A DNA stretch of 63,300 nt from Lachnospiraceae bacterium (GTDB taxonomy: Bacteria > Bacillota > Clostridia > Lachnospirales > Lachnospiraceae): the NCBI GenBank assembly GCA_910573755.1, contig CAJTBO010000028.1:1-63300 (forward strand), written 5' to 3'. The notes beneath the pieces were generated by a model. That model searched no databases, was not told the DNA's origin, and worked only from the letters and a program-made list of their open reading frames with translations. The position numbers were made by a program, and so were the translations under genes. Shown here piece after piece: positions 19,059-26,939 of the stretch. Position 1 is the stretch's first letter. Every line of letters starts with the position of its first letter.

Positions 19059-20747
19059 TTATTCTTTTTTTATTGTAAGGTATTTTAAAAAGCGTGACGG
19101 TACGCTTGTAAGTTCTTCAAAAGTACCTCGTTCAATAATCTCTCCATTTTCCATATAAATAATATTATCGTATAATTCTAACAGTTCTTTTTTCAAATTA
19201 TGAGTAATGGTAATGATTGTCAAGCCCTCTATCTTTAACAAATGATTTTCAATGTCATAGGCTGTCTGCATATCAATAGCAGAAGTACCCTCATCTAATA
19301 TCAGAATGGGTTTGTTTCTTATTAAAGCACGTGCTACTGCAATCCTTTGCTTTTGTCCTCCTGAAAGATTAGAGCCGTTTTCTCCTGCTTCATAGAGTAA
19401 CCCCTCTGGAAGTTTTTCGATAACGTCATTTAAACCACTGGCTTTTACAGCCTTATCTATGGACTCTTTGGAATAGTCTTCATGTAGGCAAATATTATCG
19501 TAGACACTCTCATTAAACATATAGATATTTTGGTGAATGATAGAAGATAGTTGAACAATATCATTTTCATTCATCATATTTAAGTCGGTATTGTCATAAA
19601 GGATTTTTCCGCTATATTCGGTGTAATATCCAGCCAAGAGTTTCACTAAGGTTGTTTTCCCACAACCACTTTTTCCTACGATTACATATTTTTTTCCTTT
19701 TTCAATATGAAGATTTATCTTGTCTAAAACTCTGTTTTGTTTCTCATAAGCAAAAGATAAATTGCTGATGGAAACAACGCTGTTAAATGTAGCTGACTGC
19801 TTTTTTGGTACTTCATTCAATTCATATTTGGATAATACTGTAAGCTTTTCTATAATCGGTTGTATGCTTTTGATTTTTGGTATATTCGTAAATATCATAA
19901 TCAACGGATTAGCTAGATTACTGCTTACTTGTACCATACCCAACAGAGTTCCCACAGTTATACGCTCTGTAATGATAAAATAGGCAGATAGAAACAGAAC
20001 AACTATTTGAACCATGAGTGCAAGAAAGGAAGATAAGCCCTCATTCAATGCAAATAATTTGTCAACACTATATTTAGTATGGATTGTATCACTATTTTCT
20101 TTATCGAATTTTTGTATTACATATTGTTTCATCGAATAAGATTTAATAATTTCAAATCCAGATAAAATATCTTTTAATTTGGTTGTAAAATCTGCTAATT
20201 GTGAAGAAAGTGTATTTTGCCTTTTTTCCAACTCTTTACCTAATAGACTTGGAACAAGAAACATCAAAGTAATTGCAACAAATACAACGATAGTTACAAT
20301 AACATCAAAATAAATCATCAATACAAAGGAAGAAATAAAAATAACAGTATATTGAACTACTTCAAAGAATGGGAGTAAAAAGTTATCTTCTATCATTTTT
20401 ACGTCATTTGTAATAATGGATAGATAATCGGCAGTATTCCTTTTTCCGAAATCTCCCATACTTTGACTAACTATCCCTTTAAATACATCAGTTCGAATTT
20501 GCTTAATGATTTTGCAAGTAATCCTTTTGCTAAGCAAGGATTGAAGATATAGAAAAATTCCCAGCATAACAAAATAAAAAATGGAGAACAAAACCATTGG
20601 AATAAATTGTTGCATATTCTTTTCCACAGCTATGTCTAATAATTTCTGTAAGAGTACAGCCATAAATACATACCCTAGGGAAGCAATTATGCTTGTTAAA
20701 ATAGTGAAAAGAAGTAATACCTTGTTTTGTTTCATGTATATTTTCAT
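19059..20747 (-). CDS. ABC exporter, fused membrane and ATPase domains
   Basis: 562 residues: about six hydrophobic helices in the first ~300 residues, then an ATPase domain with Walker A 'GKSGCGKTTLVK', signature 'NLSGGQKQRIAVA', Walker B 'ILILDEGTSAID' and an H-loop 'TITHN'. This is an MsbA/LmrA-type half transporter that works as a dimer, probably exporting a drug, peptide or lipid. The ATG at 20747 has AAGGAGG; an upstream in-frame ATG at 20765 does not. A perfect inverted repeat lies 19-47 bases upstream. It is cargo of the element, under the TetR gene. Confidence 0.9.
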   Translation of the reverse strand: MKIYMKQNKVLLLFTILTSIIASLGYVFMAVLLQKLLDIAVEKNMQQFIPMVLFSIFYFVMLGIFLYLQSLLSKRITCKIIKQIRTDVFKGIVSQSMGDFGKRNTADYLSIITNDVKMIEDNFLLPFFEVVQYTVIFISSFVLMIYFDVIVTIVVFVAITLMFLVPSLLGKELEKRQNTLSSQLADFTTKLKDILSGFEIIKSYSMKQYVIQKFDKENSDTIHTKYSVDKLFALNEGLSSFLALMVQIVVLFLSAYFIITERITVGTLLGMVQVSSNLANPLIMIFTNIPKIKSIQPIIEKLTVLSKYELNEVPKKQSATFNSVVSISNLSFAYEKQNRVLDKINLHIEKGKKYVIVGKSGCGKTTLVKLLAGYYTEYSGKILYDNTDLNMMNENDIVQLSSIIHQNIYMFNESVYDNICLHEDYSKESIDKAVKASGLNDVIEKLPEGLLYEAGENGSNLSGGQKQRIAVARALIRNKPILILDEGTSAIDMQTAYDIENHLLKIEGLTIITITHNLKKELLELYDNIIYMENGEIIERGTFEELTSVPSRFLKYLTIKKE

Positions 20748-20765
20748 AAAATCCTCCTTAATCAT

Positions 20766-20794
20766 AATTATACATGGTGTATGTATGTATAATT
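20766..20794. promoter_or_regulatory. TetR operator candidate
   Basis: A perfect 10-bp inverted repeat AATTATACAT, nine bases, ATGTATAATT lies between tetR and the ABC exporter. This is the size and place expected for a TetR-family operator controlling the exporter. Confidence 0.7.
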
Positions 20795-20831
20795 CTAAAA
20801 ATAAAATTGCCTTTCGACAATCTTATTTTTG

Positions 20832-21455
20832 CTAAGCGTTTTCCTTACATAATCTAACTACTTCATCATCAATTATCGGAAGCCCCAAATTATCCATGAT
20901 TTTTTTAATCATTAAAAATTTTTCCCATGCTTCATCTTCTGTCACCATATATATGGTGGGTATTGACCAAAAGTTAGTTAAAAGGACAAATAACTCTGCT
21001 AATAGTCTTGAATGTTTTGTTTGTATAGAACCGTCTTTTATTCCTTCTTCTATTAGTTCTTGATACATAGGAACTAGCTCTTTGTTACTTTCTATCAATT
21101 TCTTTAAAAAAGCAGGACTTTCCATAAGCTGCATAGAAGCAATGCTTAATTTATGGTGTTCTGTATCATCAAAAGATGTCTTCATAACAAATTTTAGTTT
21201 TTCTAAACCATTTAGCTCTTTATGTTGTTTTGCCTTTTCAAAAGGATTTATTTCATCAAAAAGTTTTTCGCATAACGCTTCAAATACTTCCTCTTTGGAC
21301 TTAAAGTGATGATAAAAAGCACCTCTTGTTAAGCCTCCCATTTCTGCTATAATGTCTAATACTGTTGTTTCTTCATAACCTTTTTCTAAAAACAATTTTA
21401 AAGAAGCATCTAAAATTTTTTGAATAGTTTCTTCAGGATATTTATTACGTGGCAA
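20832..21455 (-). CDS. TetR-family transcriptional regulator
   Basis: 207 residues. The N-terminal 60 form the TetR DNA-binding domain ('ILDASLKLFLEKGYEETTVLDI', 'GLTRGAFYHHFKSKEEVFEAL'). The rest is a helical ligand domain. It starts at TTG (21455) with AGGAGG seven bases upstream. It is in an operon with the ABC exporter, which is a usual efflux-control pair. Its own promoter region (21465-21515) has a minus-strand TTGACA/TAATGT pair overlapped by ATACGTG repeats, so autoregulation is plausible. Confidence 0.88.
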   Translation of the reverse strand: MPRNKYPEETIQKILDASLKLFLEKGYEETTVLDIIAEMGGLTRGAFYHHFKSKEEVFEALCEKLFDEINPFEKAKQHKELNGLEKLKFVMKTSFDDTEHHKLSIASMQLMESPAFLKKLIESNKELVPMYQELIEEGIKDGSIQTKHSRLLAELFVLLTNFWSIPTIYMVTEDEAWEKFLMIKKIMDNLGLPIIDDEVVRLCKENA

Positions 21456-21584
21456 TCTTGCACCTCCTCATACATACACTTTACACGTATACATTATCAT
21501 GCAGTATGCACGTATGTCAATATTTTTTTGTTCAATGCAACATTCTTATTCTTTATTCCTCTTGATTACCTCAAAACAGTAAAG

Positions 21585-21646
21585 AAAAAGTCCTGTCAAG
21601 AGCCTTGCCACCGTAGGTGGTGCTTGCACTCTTGATCGGACTTTTT
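21585..21646. terminator. Nested stem-loop, bidirectional terminator
   Basis: AAAAAGTCC/GGACTTTTT on the outside, TCAAGAG/CTCTTGA inside and CCACC/GGTGG at the tip make a long stem with A- and T-run flanks. It separates the XRE gene from the tetR-ABC operon. Confidence 0.75.
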
Positions 21647-21677
21647 GTTTGCTGTATCTTCTGTGAGAGGATAAAGG

Positions 21678-22262
21678 CTATTCATCTTCATCATCAAAAT
21701 TCATATTTACGATAACCTTGCCTTTGCCGAATGGAACATAAGGGTTCATGTGCTTGTGTCCCTCAGTGCTTTCCCCGAACATATCAAGGCTGTAAAACTC
21801 ATCATAGCGGTCTAAAATCTTCTGAAATTTCAAATGCTGGACAAACTCTTTGATTGGGTAAAGGTCAGACGCTGTGATGTCTTTGCCATTGATGTAATCC
21901 GTGATATACTCCCGTAACTGCTCTAATTCATAGTCCAGCCATTCTTCCTCGCTGTCAAAGAAGTTATCATAATGACCGTGTTTCAATTCAGCGTTTAATC
22001 GTTCTTCCCCTCTGACAAACTGACAGACTTCTTTCTCTATGTGAGAAGCAAATTTCCATGTGCCTGACAGCATTTCATTCGGTGCAACTTCTAACACCGC
22101 CATTATCTTTTCCAGCGTTTCAAAAGTAGGATAATTCACACCTCTTTCAATCTTGGAAAGGCTTTGTAGGTTGATACCGATAGCGTCAGCAAGTTCTTGC
22201 TGTTTCATTCCCTTTAGTTTTCTGACCGTCTGTATATTTTGTCCCAAATGCTTATAATTCAT
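21678..22262 (-). CDS. XRE-family repressor of the mobile element
   Basis: 194 residues. A Cro/C1-type HTH occupies residues 1-65 ('RKLKGMKQQELADAIGINLQSLSKIERG'). The remainder is acidic and helical, ending in 'FDDEDE'. AAGGAGA precedes the ATG at 22262. It lies upstream of and divergent to the relaxase-xis-int genes, the place of the Tn916 Orf9-type repressor. It probably controls transfer or excision genes (inference). Confidence 0.82.
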   Translation of the reverse strand: MNYKHLGQNIQTVRKLKGMKQQELADAIGINLQSLSKIERGVNYPTFETLEKIMAVLEVAPNEMLSGTWKFASHIEKEVCQFVRGEERLNAELKHGHYDNFFDSEEEWLDYELEQLREYITDYINGKDITASDLYPIKEFVQHLKFQKILDRYDEFYSLDMFGESTEGHKHMNPYVPFGKGKVIVNMNFDDEDE

Positions 22263-22499
22263 GGAATATCTTCTCCTTTCAATCACTTTATAAGCCTATC
22301 ATACTTATTATTTTTGAAAAAGTCAAGAAAAAGTTCTTGACAAGTAATTCTATTGGCGTTATTATCATAGCAGATAGAGTGATTAAGCACACTAGGGTCA
22401 ATCACACGCTTGAGTAAGCATTTAAAGAAGATATTTTCACTTTGACAGCATGAATGAGCATGGACTGTCAGACTGAAAATCGTGGTTTCCAAAAAGGGC

Positions 22500-22625
22500 T
22501 GGCTGGACGGGGCACGTCCCCCAGACGTGTTTCGGACAGACAGTTCCTTTTGGAAAGGCAACGCCGTAGGCGTTGGGCAAGGGCGTATATGTAACACCGC
22601 CCTGCGTATACATGTCATAGTACCT
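22500..22625. other. Candidate origin of transfer
   Basis: The gap before the relaxase holds closely packed inverted repeats and no credible gene: GGGG/CCCC at 22509-22521, CAACGCC/GGCGTTG at 22559-22575, and a GTATATGT..GTATACATG region at 22590-22615. Tn916-type oriT sites lie beside the relaxase gene, so this is the best candidate here. Confidence 0.45.
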
Positions 22626-22703
22626 AGAAACTGTGATAAATAAAGGAAAATTTGCAATTTATACCCCGCAAAAAATCGGGAAGTACGAAAGGAGTAATGC
22701 AGT

Positions 22704-23795
22704 ATCGCAACACACGAAAATTTATCCGTTAAGATTGATTACATCAGCATTGTATTTGAAACTGCAACCGCTGAAGATGTAATCACACACATTTTAGATT
22801 TACCGCCTTACATTTTCAATGTTTATCCGGCAACCGTAAAATTCAAGACCTATCAGACACGTTGGGAGATTGGAGATATTTATGTATCGGGCGACGCAAA
22901 AAAGACAGAGGACAACCCGAAAGGACTTGGCTGTTATCTTGTGATGACGGGCAGAGGGTGTGATGATATTTTTCAAATCCTCGACAGCAGAAATGCAACC
23001 TTTGGAGATATGCTCCGACGCTGTGAACTAAGATACGGGCTGGATAATTTCCATTTCACAAGGCTTGATGTTGCCATAGATGATAAGAACGAAATACCAT
23101 TCTTTACCGTAGAGCAGATAAAGAAGAAATGCGAAAAAGAGGAATTTATCGCAAACAGTGAGGGCTATCACTTTGATGAAAGCAAGTTTGATGATTTTGA
23201 TACCGCAAAGACGGTTTATATCGGTGCTGGAAAGTCGGGATTGTCCTACCGTTTTTATGACAAAGACAAGGAAGTTTGTTCAAAATACAACAAGACACTT
23301 GAGGAAGTCGGCAGTTGGAAACGCACAGAAATGCAACTGCGTGATGATAAGGCTCATGCCTTTGCCATGACATTTAAGGACAGACCGCTGGAACTTGGAG
23401 CATTGGCTTTCGGTTTGCTGGCGGATAATCTACGCTTTGTTGTGCCAAATAAAAATGAAAGCAATAAAAGCAGATGGAAAACGTGTCGGTTTTGGGAAAG
23501 GTTTTTAGGGGCTGTGGAAGTCTTGAAACTGTGTATGCCAAAACCACATAATTCCCTTGAAGAAACACAGCAGTGGCTTACAGAGGGTGGCGTGATTTCG
23601 GCAGTGAAAAGTTTTTACTTCTTGGAAGAACATGACGCATTAGGCGGATTGGAACGGGTGGAAACCATGCTGGATAAAGCAAGATACAGCAATTCTCTTT
23701 CCAGCAAACTGACCGCCCATTTACAGAGGATAGACCGCACTGACCTTATCCCCTATATTCAGTTTGACACGAAACACGGGAAAGGGGGTATCTGA
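22704..23795 (+). CDS. Rep/MobT-type relaxase (Tn916 Orf20-like), apparent ATC start
   Basis: About 363 residues of the rolling-circle replication-initiation/MobT family that nicks oriT to start mobilisation. Motif-like segments are '[11 protein letters not shown]' (metal/active-site strand) and '[12 protein letters not shown]' (catalytic Tyr region). The frame is open and family-like from just after a TAA at 22696. The best start by position is ATC at 22704, nine bases after AAAGGAG. The first in-frame ATG is at 22941 and would remove ~80 conserved-looking residues. The ATC may be a mutated ATG or a rare start. The stop overlaps the xis start. Confidence 0.8.
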   Translation: MATHENLSVKIDYISIVFETATAEDVITHILDLPPYIFNVYPATVKFKTYQTRWEIGDIYVSGDAKKTEDNPKGLGCYLVMTGRGCDDIFQILDSRNATFGDMLRRCELRYGLDNFHFTRLDVAIDDKNEIPFFTVEQIKKKCEKEEFIANSEGYHFDESKFDDFDTAKTVYIGAGKSGLSYRFYDKDKEVCSKYNKTLEEVGSWKRTEMQLRDDKAHAFAMTFKDRPLELGALAFGLLADNLRFVVPNKNESNKSRWKTCRFWERFLGAVEVLKLCMPKPHNSLEETQQWLTEGGVISAVKSFYFLEEHDALGGLERVETMLDKARYSNSLSSKLTAHLQRIDRTDLIPYIQFDTKHGKGGI

Positions 23796-23998
23796 TGAAT
23801 AACAAGGATATTCCCGTATGGGAGAAATACACCCTTACCGTTGAAGAAGCGTCAAAATATTTCCGTATTGGAGAAAACAAGCTGAGAAGATTGGCAGAGG
23901 AAAATAAGGACGCTGGCTGGCTCATTATGAATGGCAACCGCATACAGATTAAACGCCGACAGTTTGAACGTGTCATTGACAAATTAGACGCAATCTAA
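23795..23998 (+). CDS. xis: Excisionase (Tn916 Xis-like)
   Basis: A 67-residue winged-helix DNA-bending protein that directs the integrase toward excision. '[23 protein letters not shown]' and '[20 protein letters not shown]' match the Tn916 Xis family. Its ATG overlaps the relaxase stop (TGATG). int follows 78 bases later, separated by a hairpin. Confidence 0.92.
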   Translation: MNNKDIPVWEKYTLTVEEASKYFRIGENKLRRLAEENKDAGWLIMNGNRIQIKRRQFERVIDKLDAI

Positions 23999-24005
23999 TG
24001 CAAAT

Positions 24006-24049
24006 GAGCCTTGTATGTGTTATGATGAACACAAGTCATATCAAGGCTC
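24006..24049 (+). promoter_or_regulatory. Hairpin between xis and int
   Basis: GAGCCTTG-TATG (24006-24017) pairs with CATATCAAGGCTC (24037-24049), followed by TTT. It may attenuate int relative to xis. The sequence also matches the left boundary repeat. Confidence 0.5.
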
Positions 24050-24076
24050 TTTCCAACAAGGAAAGGAGCAGACACC

Positions 24077-25270
24077 ATGAAAGAAAAAAGGCGGGATAAC
24101 AAAGGACGTATCTTGCACACTGGAGAGAGCCAACGAACAGACGGAAAATACTTATATAAATATGTAGACGCATTTGGAAACACAAGATATGTGTATGCTT
24201 GGAGATTGACACCAGCAGACCCGACACCAAAGGGAAAACGGGAAAAGCCCTCACTTCGTGAAATGGAACAGCAGATACGACGTGATATGGAAGATGGTAT
24301 TGACAGCAAGGGGAAGAAAATGACGCTTTGCCAACTGTACGCCAAACAGAACGCACAGAGGGCAAATGTGAAGAAAAGCACACAGAAACAAAGGGAACAA
24401 CTTATGCGGTTATTAAAAGAGGATAAGTTAGGTGCAAGGAGCATTGACACCATTAAGCCCTCTGACGCTAAGGAATGGGCGTTACGCATGAAAGAGAAAG
24501 GTTTTTCCTACAATACTATCAACAACCATAAACGCTCGTTAAAAGCGTCATTCTACATCGCCATACAAGATGATTATGTGAGGAAGAACCCCTTTGATTT
24601 CAAACTAAGTGAAGTCATAGAAAATGATACGAAAGAGAAAGTTGCATTGACAGAGGAAGAAGAACAAGCCTTACTGTCATTCATCAAGACAGACAATGTG
24701 TATCATAAGTATTATGATGAAGTGCTGATACTGTTGAAAACGGGACTTCGTATTTCTGAATTATGTGGGCTGACAATGGCAGACATTGATTTCAAGAATG
24801 AGGTTGTCGTAGTCAGCCACCAGCTATTGAAAAGCAAGGAACAGGGCTACTACATTGAAACGCCTAAGACCAAAAGCGGAGTAAGGAACGTGCCATTGAG
24901 CAAGGAAACCATTCAGGCATTTCACAGAGTGATGAAGAAACGCCCAAAGATAAGGTCAATGGAAATAGACGGACATAAGGATTTCTTGTTTGTCAATTCC
25001 AAAGGCAAACCAAAGGTGGCGATTGATTACACAACATTATTTGTCCGTATGGTAAAGAAATATAACAAGCACCACAAGGACAAGCCCTTGCCACATATCA
25101 CACCGCATACGCTACGCCATACGTTCTGCACAAGGCTGGCAAGCAAGAATATGAACCCAAAGGATTTACAGTATATCATGGGGCATTCAAACATCAGTAT
25201 CACGATGAACTGGTATGCTCATGCGTCCATAGATACGGCAAAATCAGAGGTTCAGCGTCTAATCGCATAA
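24077..25270 (+). CDS. int: Tyrosine integrase (Tn916 Int-like)
   Basis: A 397-residue recombinase that integrates and excises the element. It has an N-terminal arm-binding domain (~1-75), a SAM-like core-binding domain (~95-180) and a catalytic domain with Arg in 'TGLRISELCGL', His/Arg in 'HTLRHTFCTRLA', His in 'IMGHSNISITM' and the nucleophile Tyr in 'NWYAHAS'. It is intact. AAAGGAG precedes the ATG. It is the last gene of the element, next to the right arm sites. Confidence 0.95.
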   Translation: MKEKRRDNKGRILHTGESQRTDGKYLYKYVDAFGNTRYVYAWRLTPADPTPKGKREKPSLREMEQQIRRDMEDGIDSKGKKMTLCQLYAKQNAQRANVKKSTQKQREQLMRLLKEDKLGARSIDTIKPSDAKEWALRMKEKGFSYNTINNHKRSLKASFYIAIQDDYVRKNPFDFKLSEVIENDTKEKVALTEEEEQALLSFIKTDNVYHKYYDEVLILLKTGLRISELCGLTMADIDFKNEVVVVSHQLLKSKEQGYYIETPKTKSGVRNVPLSKETIQAFHRVMKKRPKIRSMEIDGHKDFLFVNSKGKPKVAIDYTTLFVRMVKKYNKHHKDKPLPHITPHTLRHTFCTRLASKNMNPKDLQYIMGHSNISITMNWYAHASIDTAKSEVQRLIA

Positions 25271-25275
25271 AAGTA

Positions 25276-25349
25276 TTTACCACGATTTTAACCACGTTTG
25301 ATAGGAAAAATATAAGAAGTTAGACCTTGATATGTGAGGTTTACCACTA
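25276..25349. repeat. Right end: arm-type sites and candidate core
   Basis: TTTACCACGA at 25276-25285 and TTTAACCACG at 25287-25296 repeat the left-end arrangement. CCTTGATATG lies at 25325-25334, and a third arm-like TTTACCACTA at 25340-25349. Confidence 0.55.
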
Positions 25350-25360
25350 ATACAAAATGC

Positions 25361-25390
25361 CCGAATAGCTGATAAAATGGGGCTATTCGG
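25361..25390. terminator. Stem-loop between the element and the zinc-ribbon gene
   Basis: CCGAATAGC (25361-25369) pairs with GCTATTCGG (25382-25390). The T-run is weak. It probably ends the minus-strand zinc-ribbon transcript. Confidence 0.5.
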
Positions 25391-25435
25391 ACATTTGAGA
25401 AGATATAAAAAGATAGTCAAAAAGACATATATAAT

Positions 25436-26719
25436 TTAAAGTGAATTAATTGCATTTTCAAAAGTATTCCGTATATATTGCCTGCCTTCGGAAGAGATAC
25501 CGTTTGTATTGGAGACAGAGTAGTTGTCGAAATCATTGAAATAATAGAAATCTTCCAGGGCAATGGTACTGGAAGCATTATTGCCGCTTTTTTCATCGAC
25601 GAGAAAATCAGCAGGATTAATGTATATATATTCACTGTATGCAAGGTAATCATATACATCCCTGCACGCGTCTTTGATCAGACCGGCTTTTCTGGTATCA
25701 TAGACCGCATCCAGATACCGGGCAAGATCGACCATCAGTATGGGATTGTAATCAGCGTTTTTTGCAGCGGAGATGATCCGGGAGGCGGCATCGTTATAGG
25801 AAAGGCTGTTATTGTGAAGCTGTGTTTTTAATTCCTGATGTGTCACTACGGCGAAGCTGTAAGCGTAACGCAGCGTAAGCGGATCATCAGGCTGGCCGGA
25901 CGGAATAATGCCGATCGCATCTGCTTCCTGCATGTACTGCCGGGCGGTATCATAAGACCAGTTTTCACTGCATCTCAAGTCATTGAAAAGATAGATGTAT
26001 TTTTCCTTGTAAGAGGAAGATATCTCCGCCTGATATTCCTGAAGCGCAGAAGCATCCTCAGAGATGCCGTTTTGTGCCAGCTTTTCAGTCAGTGATAAAG
26101 AATCCGTCAGCAGATCGCTGATCTGTGTGTAGGTATCGGCAGAAGCGGGCAGGGCCTCAAGGTCAGCTGCCTGTTTCAGAACGGATTCACAGTAAGAACC
26201 GTATGCGTTGTCTGCATAAGGAATAAGGATGTCCTGCGGATATTCGGCATAAAGGTCCGAATATGCGGATAGTATTTCCGCCAGTTCCAAGGAGGCGGCG
26301 GTATAGTCATTGTTTTGCAGCTTGTCTTCAGCGTCTTTCATCTGTTCGGAAAGAGATAATATCTGCGAATTTACATGATCGATTTCCGCGGCGGCCGCAT
26401 GTTTCAGGTCAGCCGCGTCCTTTAAGACCACAAAAAGGATCAAAAGGTCGAAGAGAATAAAGCATACGGCGGCACATAAAAACTTGGCGGCGGAAGAAAG
26501 AGGACGCCTGCGGGGGCGGGGAGCGGGGGATGGATCTGCACTGCCCGGAACCGGAGTTCCGCATTTGGTACAGAATCTGGTATTTGGCTCTAAGGAAGAG
26601 CCGCAGGCCTGACAGAACTGCGCACCCGAAGAGGGCACGGAAGGAGTCAGTTTCCACCCGCATGCCGTGCAGAATTTTGCGTCATCAGGAATATCGGACC
26701 GACAGTTTGGACATCTCAT
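25436..26719 (-). CDS. Zinc-ribbon membrane protein with large outside domain (paralogue A)
   Basis: 427 residues. Two Cys4 zinc ribbons open the protein ('CPNCRSDIPDDAKFCTACG', 'CQACGSSLEPNTRFCTKCG'). A Pro/Arg-rich stretch, one hydrophobic helix near residues 80-100 and a ~310-residue helical outer domain follow. That domain ends with 'NNASSTIALEDFYYFNDFD' and 'EGRQYIRN'. The same outer domain, clearly homologous, closes the 804-residue protein on the other side of the plus-strand operon. The gene is divergent from that operon with a 220-base shared control region. Likely topology: ribbons inside, domain outside. The role is unknown; I infer it belongs with the toxin system. Confidence 0.85.
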   Translation of the reverse strand: MRCPNCRSDIPDDAKFCTACGWKLTPSVPSSGAQFCQACGSSLEPNTRFCTKCGTPVPGSADPSPAPRPRRRPLSSAAKFLCAAVCFILFDLLILFVVLKDAADLKHAAAAEIDHVNSQILSLSEQMKDAEDKLQNNDYTAASLELAEILSAYSDLYAEYPQDILIPYADNAYGSYCESVLKQAADLEALPASADTYTQISDLLTDSLSLTEKLAQNGISEDASALQEYQAEISSSYKEKYIYLFNDLRCSENWSYDTARQYMQEADAIGIIPSGQPDDPLTLRYAYSFAVVTHQELKTQLHNNSLSYNDAASRIISAAKNADYNPILMVDLARYLDAVYDTRKAGLIKDACRDVYDYLAYSEYIYINPADFLVDEKSGNNASSTIALEDFYYFNDFDNYSVSNTNGISSEGRQYIRNTFENAINSL

Positions 26720-26873
26720 GTTTATGTACTCCCTTTGCCAAAGTATTTCTTTTTATTTTTCATTTGGTATAGAATAGCATAAATGCTGTTTTGTGTAAAG
26801 AAGCTATATTGATACGATACCGGTTAAAGTTACAGGCTGGTGTGAAAAATGGTGTGTAATATGGAAAATTTTG

Positions 26874-26902
26874 TTGTAACAGGGTAAAAATGCCGCTATA
26901 AT
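26874..26902 (+). promoter_or_regulatory. Promoter of the 13-gene operon
   Basis: TTGTAA (26874-26879), exactly 17 bases, TATAAT (26897-26902). It is 38 bases ahead of the first ATG. No other convincing promoter or terminator is seen within the operon. Confidence 0.8.
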
Positions 26903-26939
26903 AAAACTACATTGGATTATGTCAGACGGGTGGGGGAAA

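Larger units (their letters stand above)
18141..25349. mobile_element. Tn916-related integrative mobilizable element (~7.2 kb)
   Basis: This block is A/T-richer than its surroundings and is bracketed by 11-bp-spaced direct repeats of TTTACCACGA. It encodes Tn916-type HTH, sigma factor, XRE repressor, Rep/MobT relaxase, Xis and tyrosine integrase, plus an ABC exporter and TetR cargo. Conjugation-pore genes are absent, so it would need a helper element to transfer (inference). The ends are approximate. A 10-bp direct repeat CCTTGATATG (18171-18180 and 25325-25334) is another boundary candidate. Confidence 0.75.

Noticed and set aside
22283-22657. A 124-codon minus-strand frame upstream of the relaxase
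   Set aside because: The translation is Pro/Thr/Ser-rich with no family pattern, it covers the inverted repeats expected of oriT, and it has no ribosome site.
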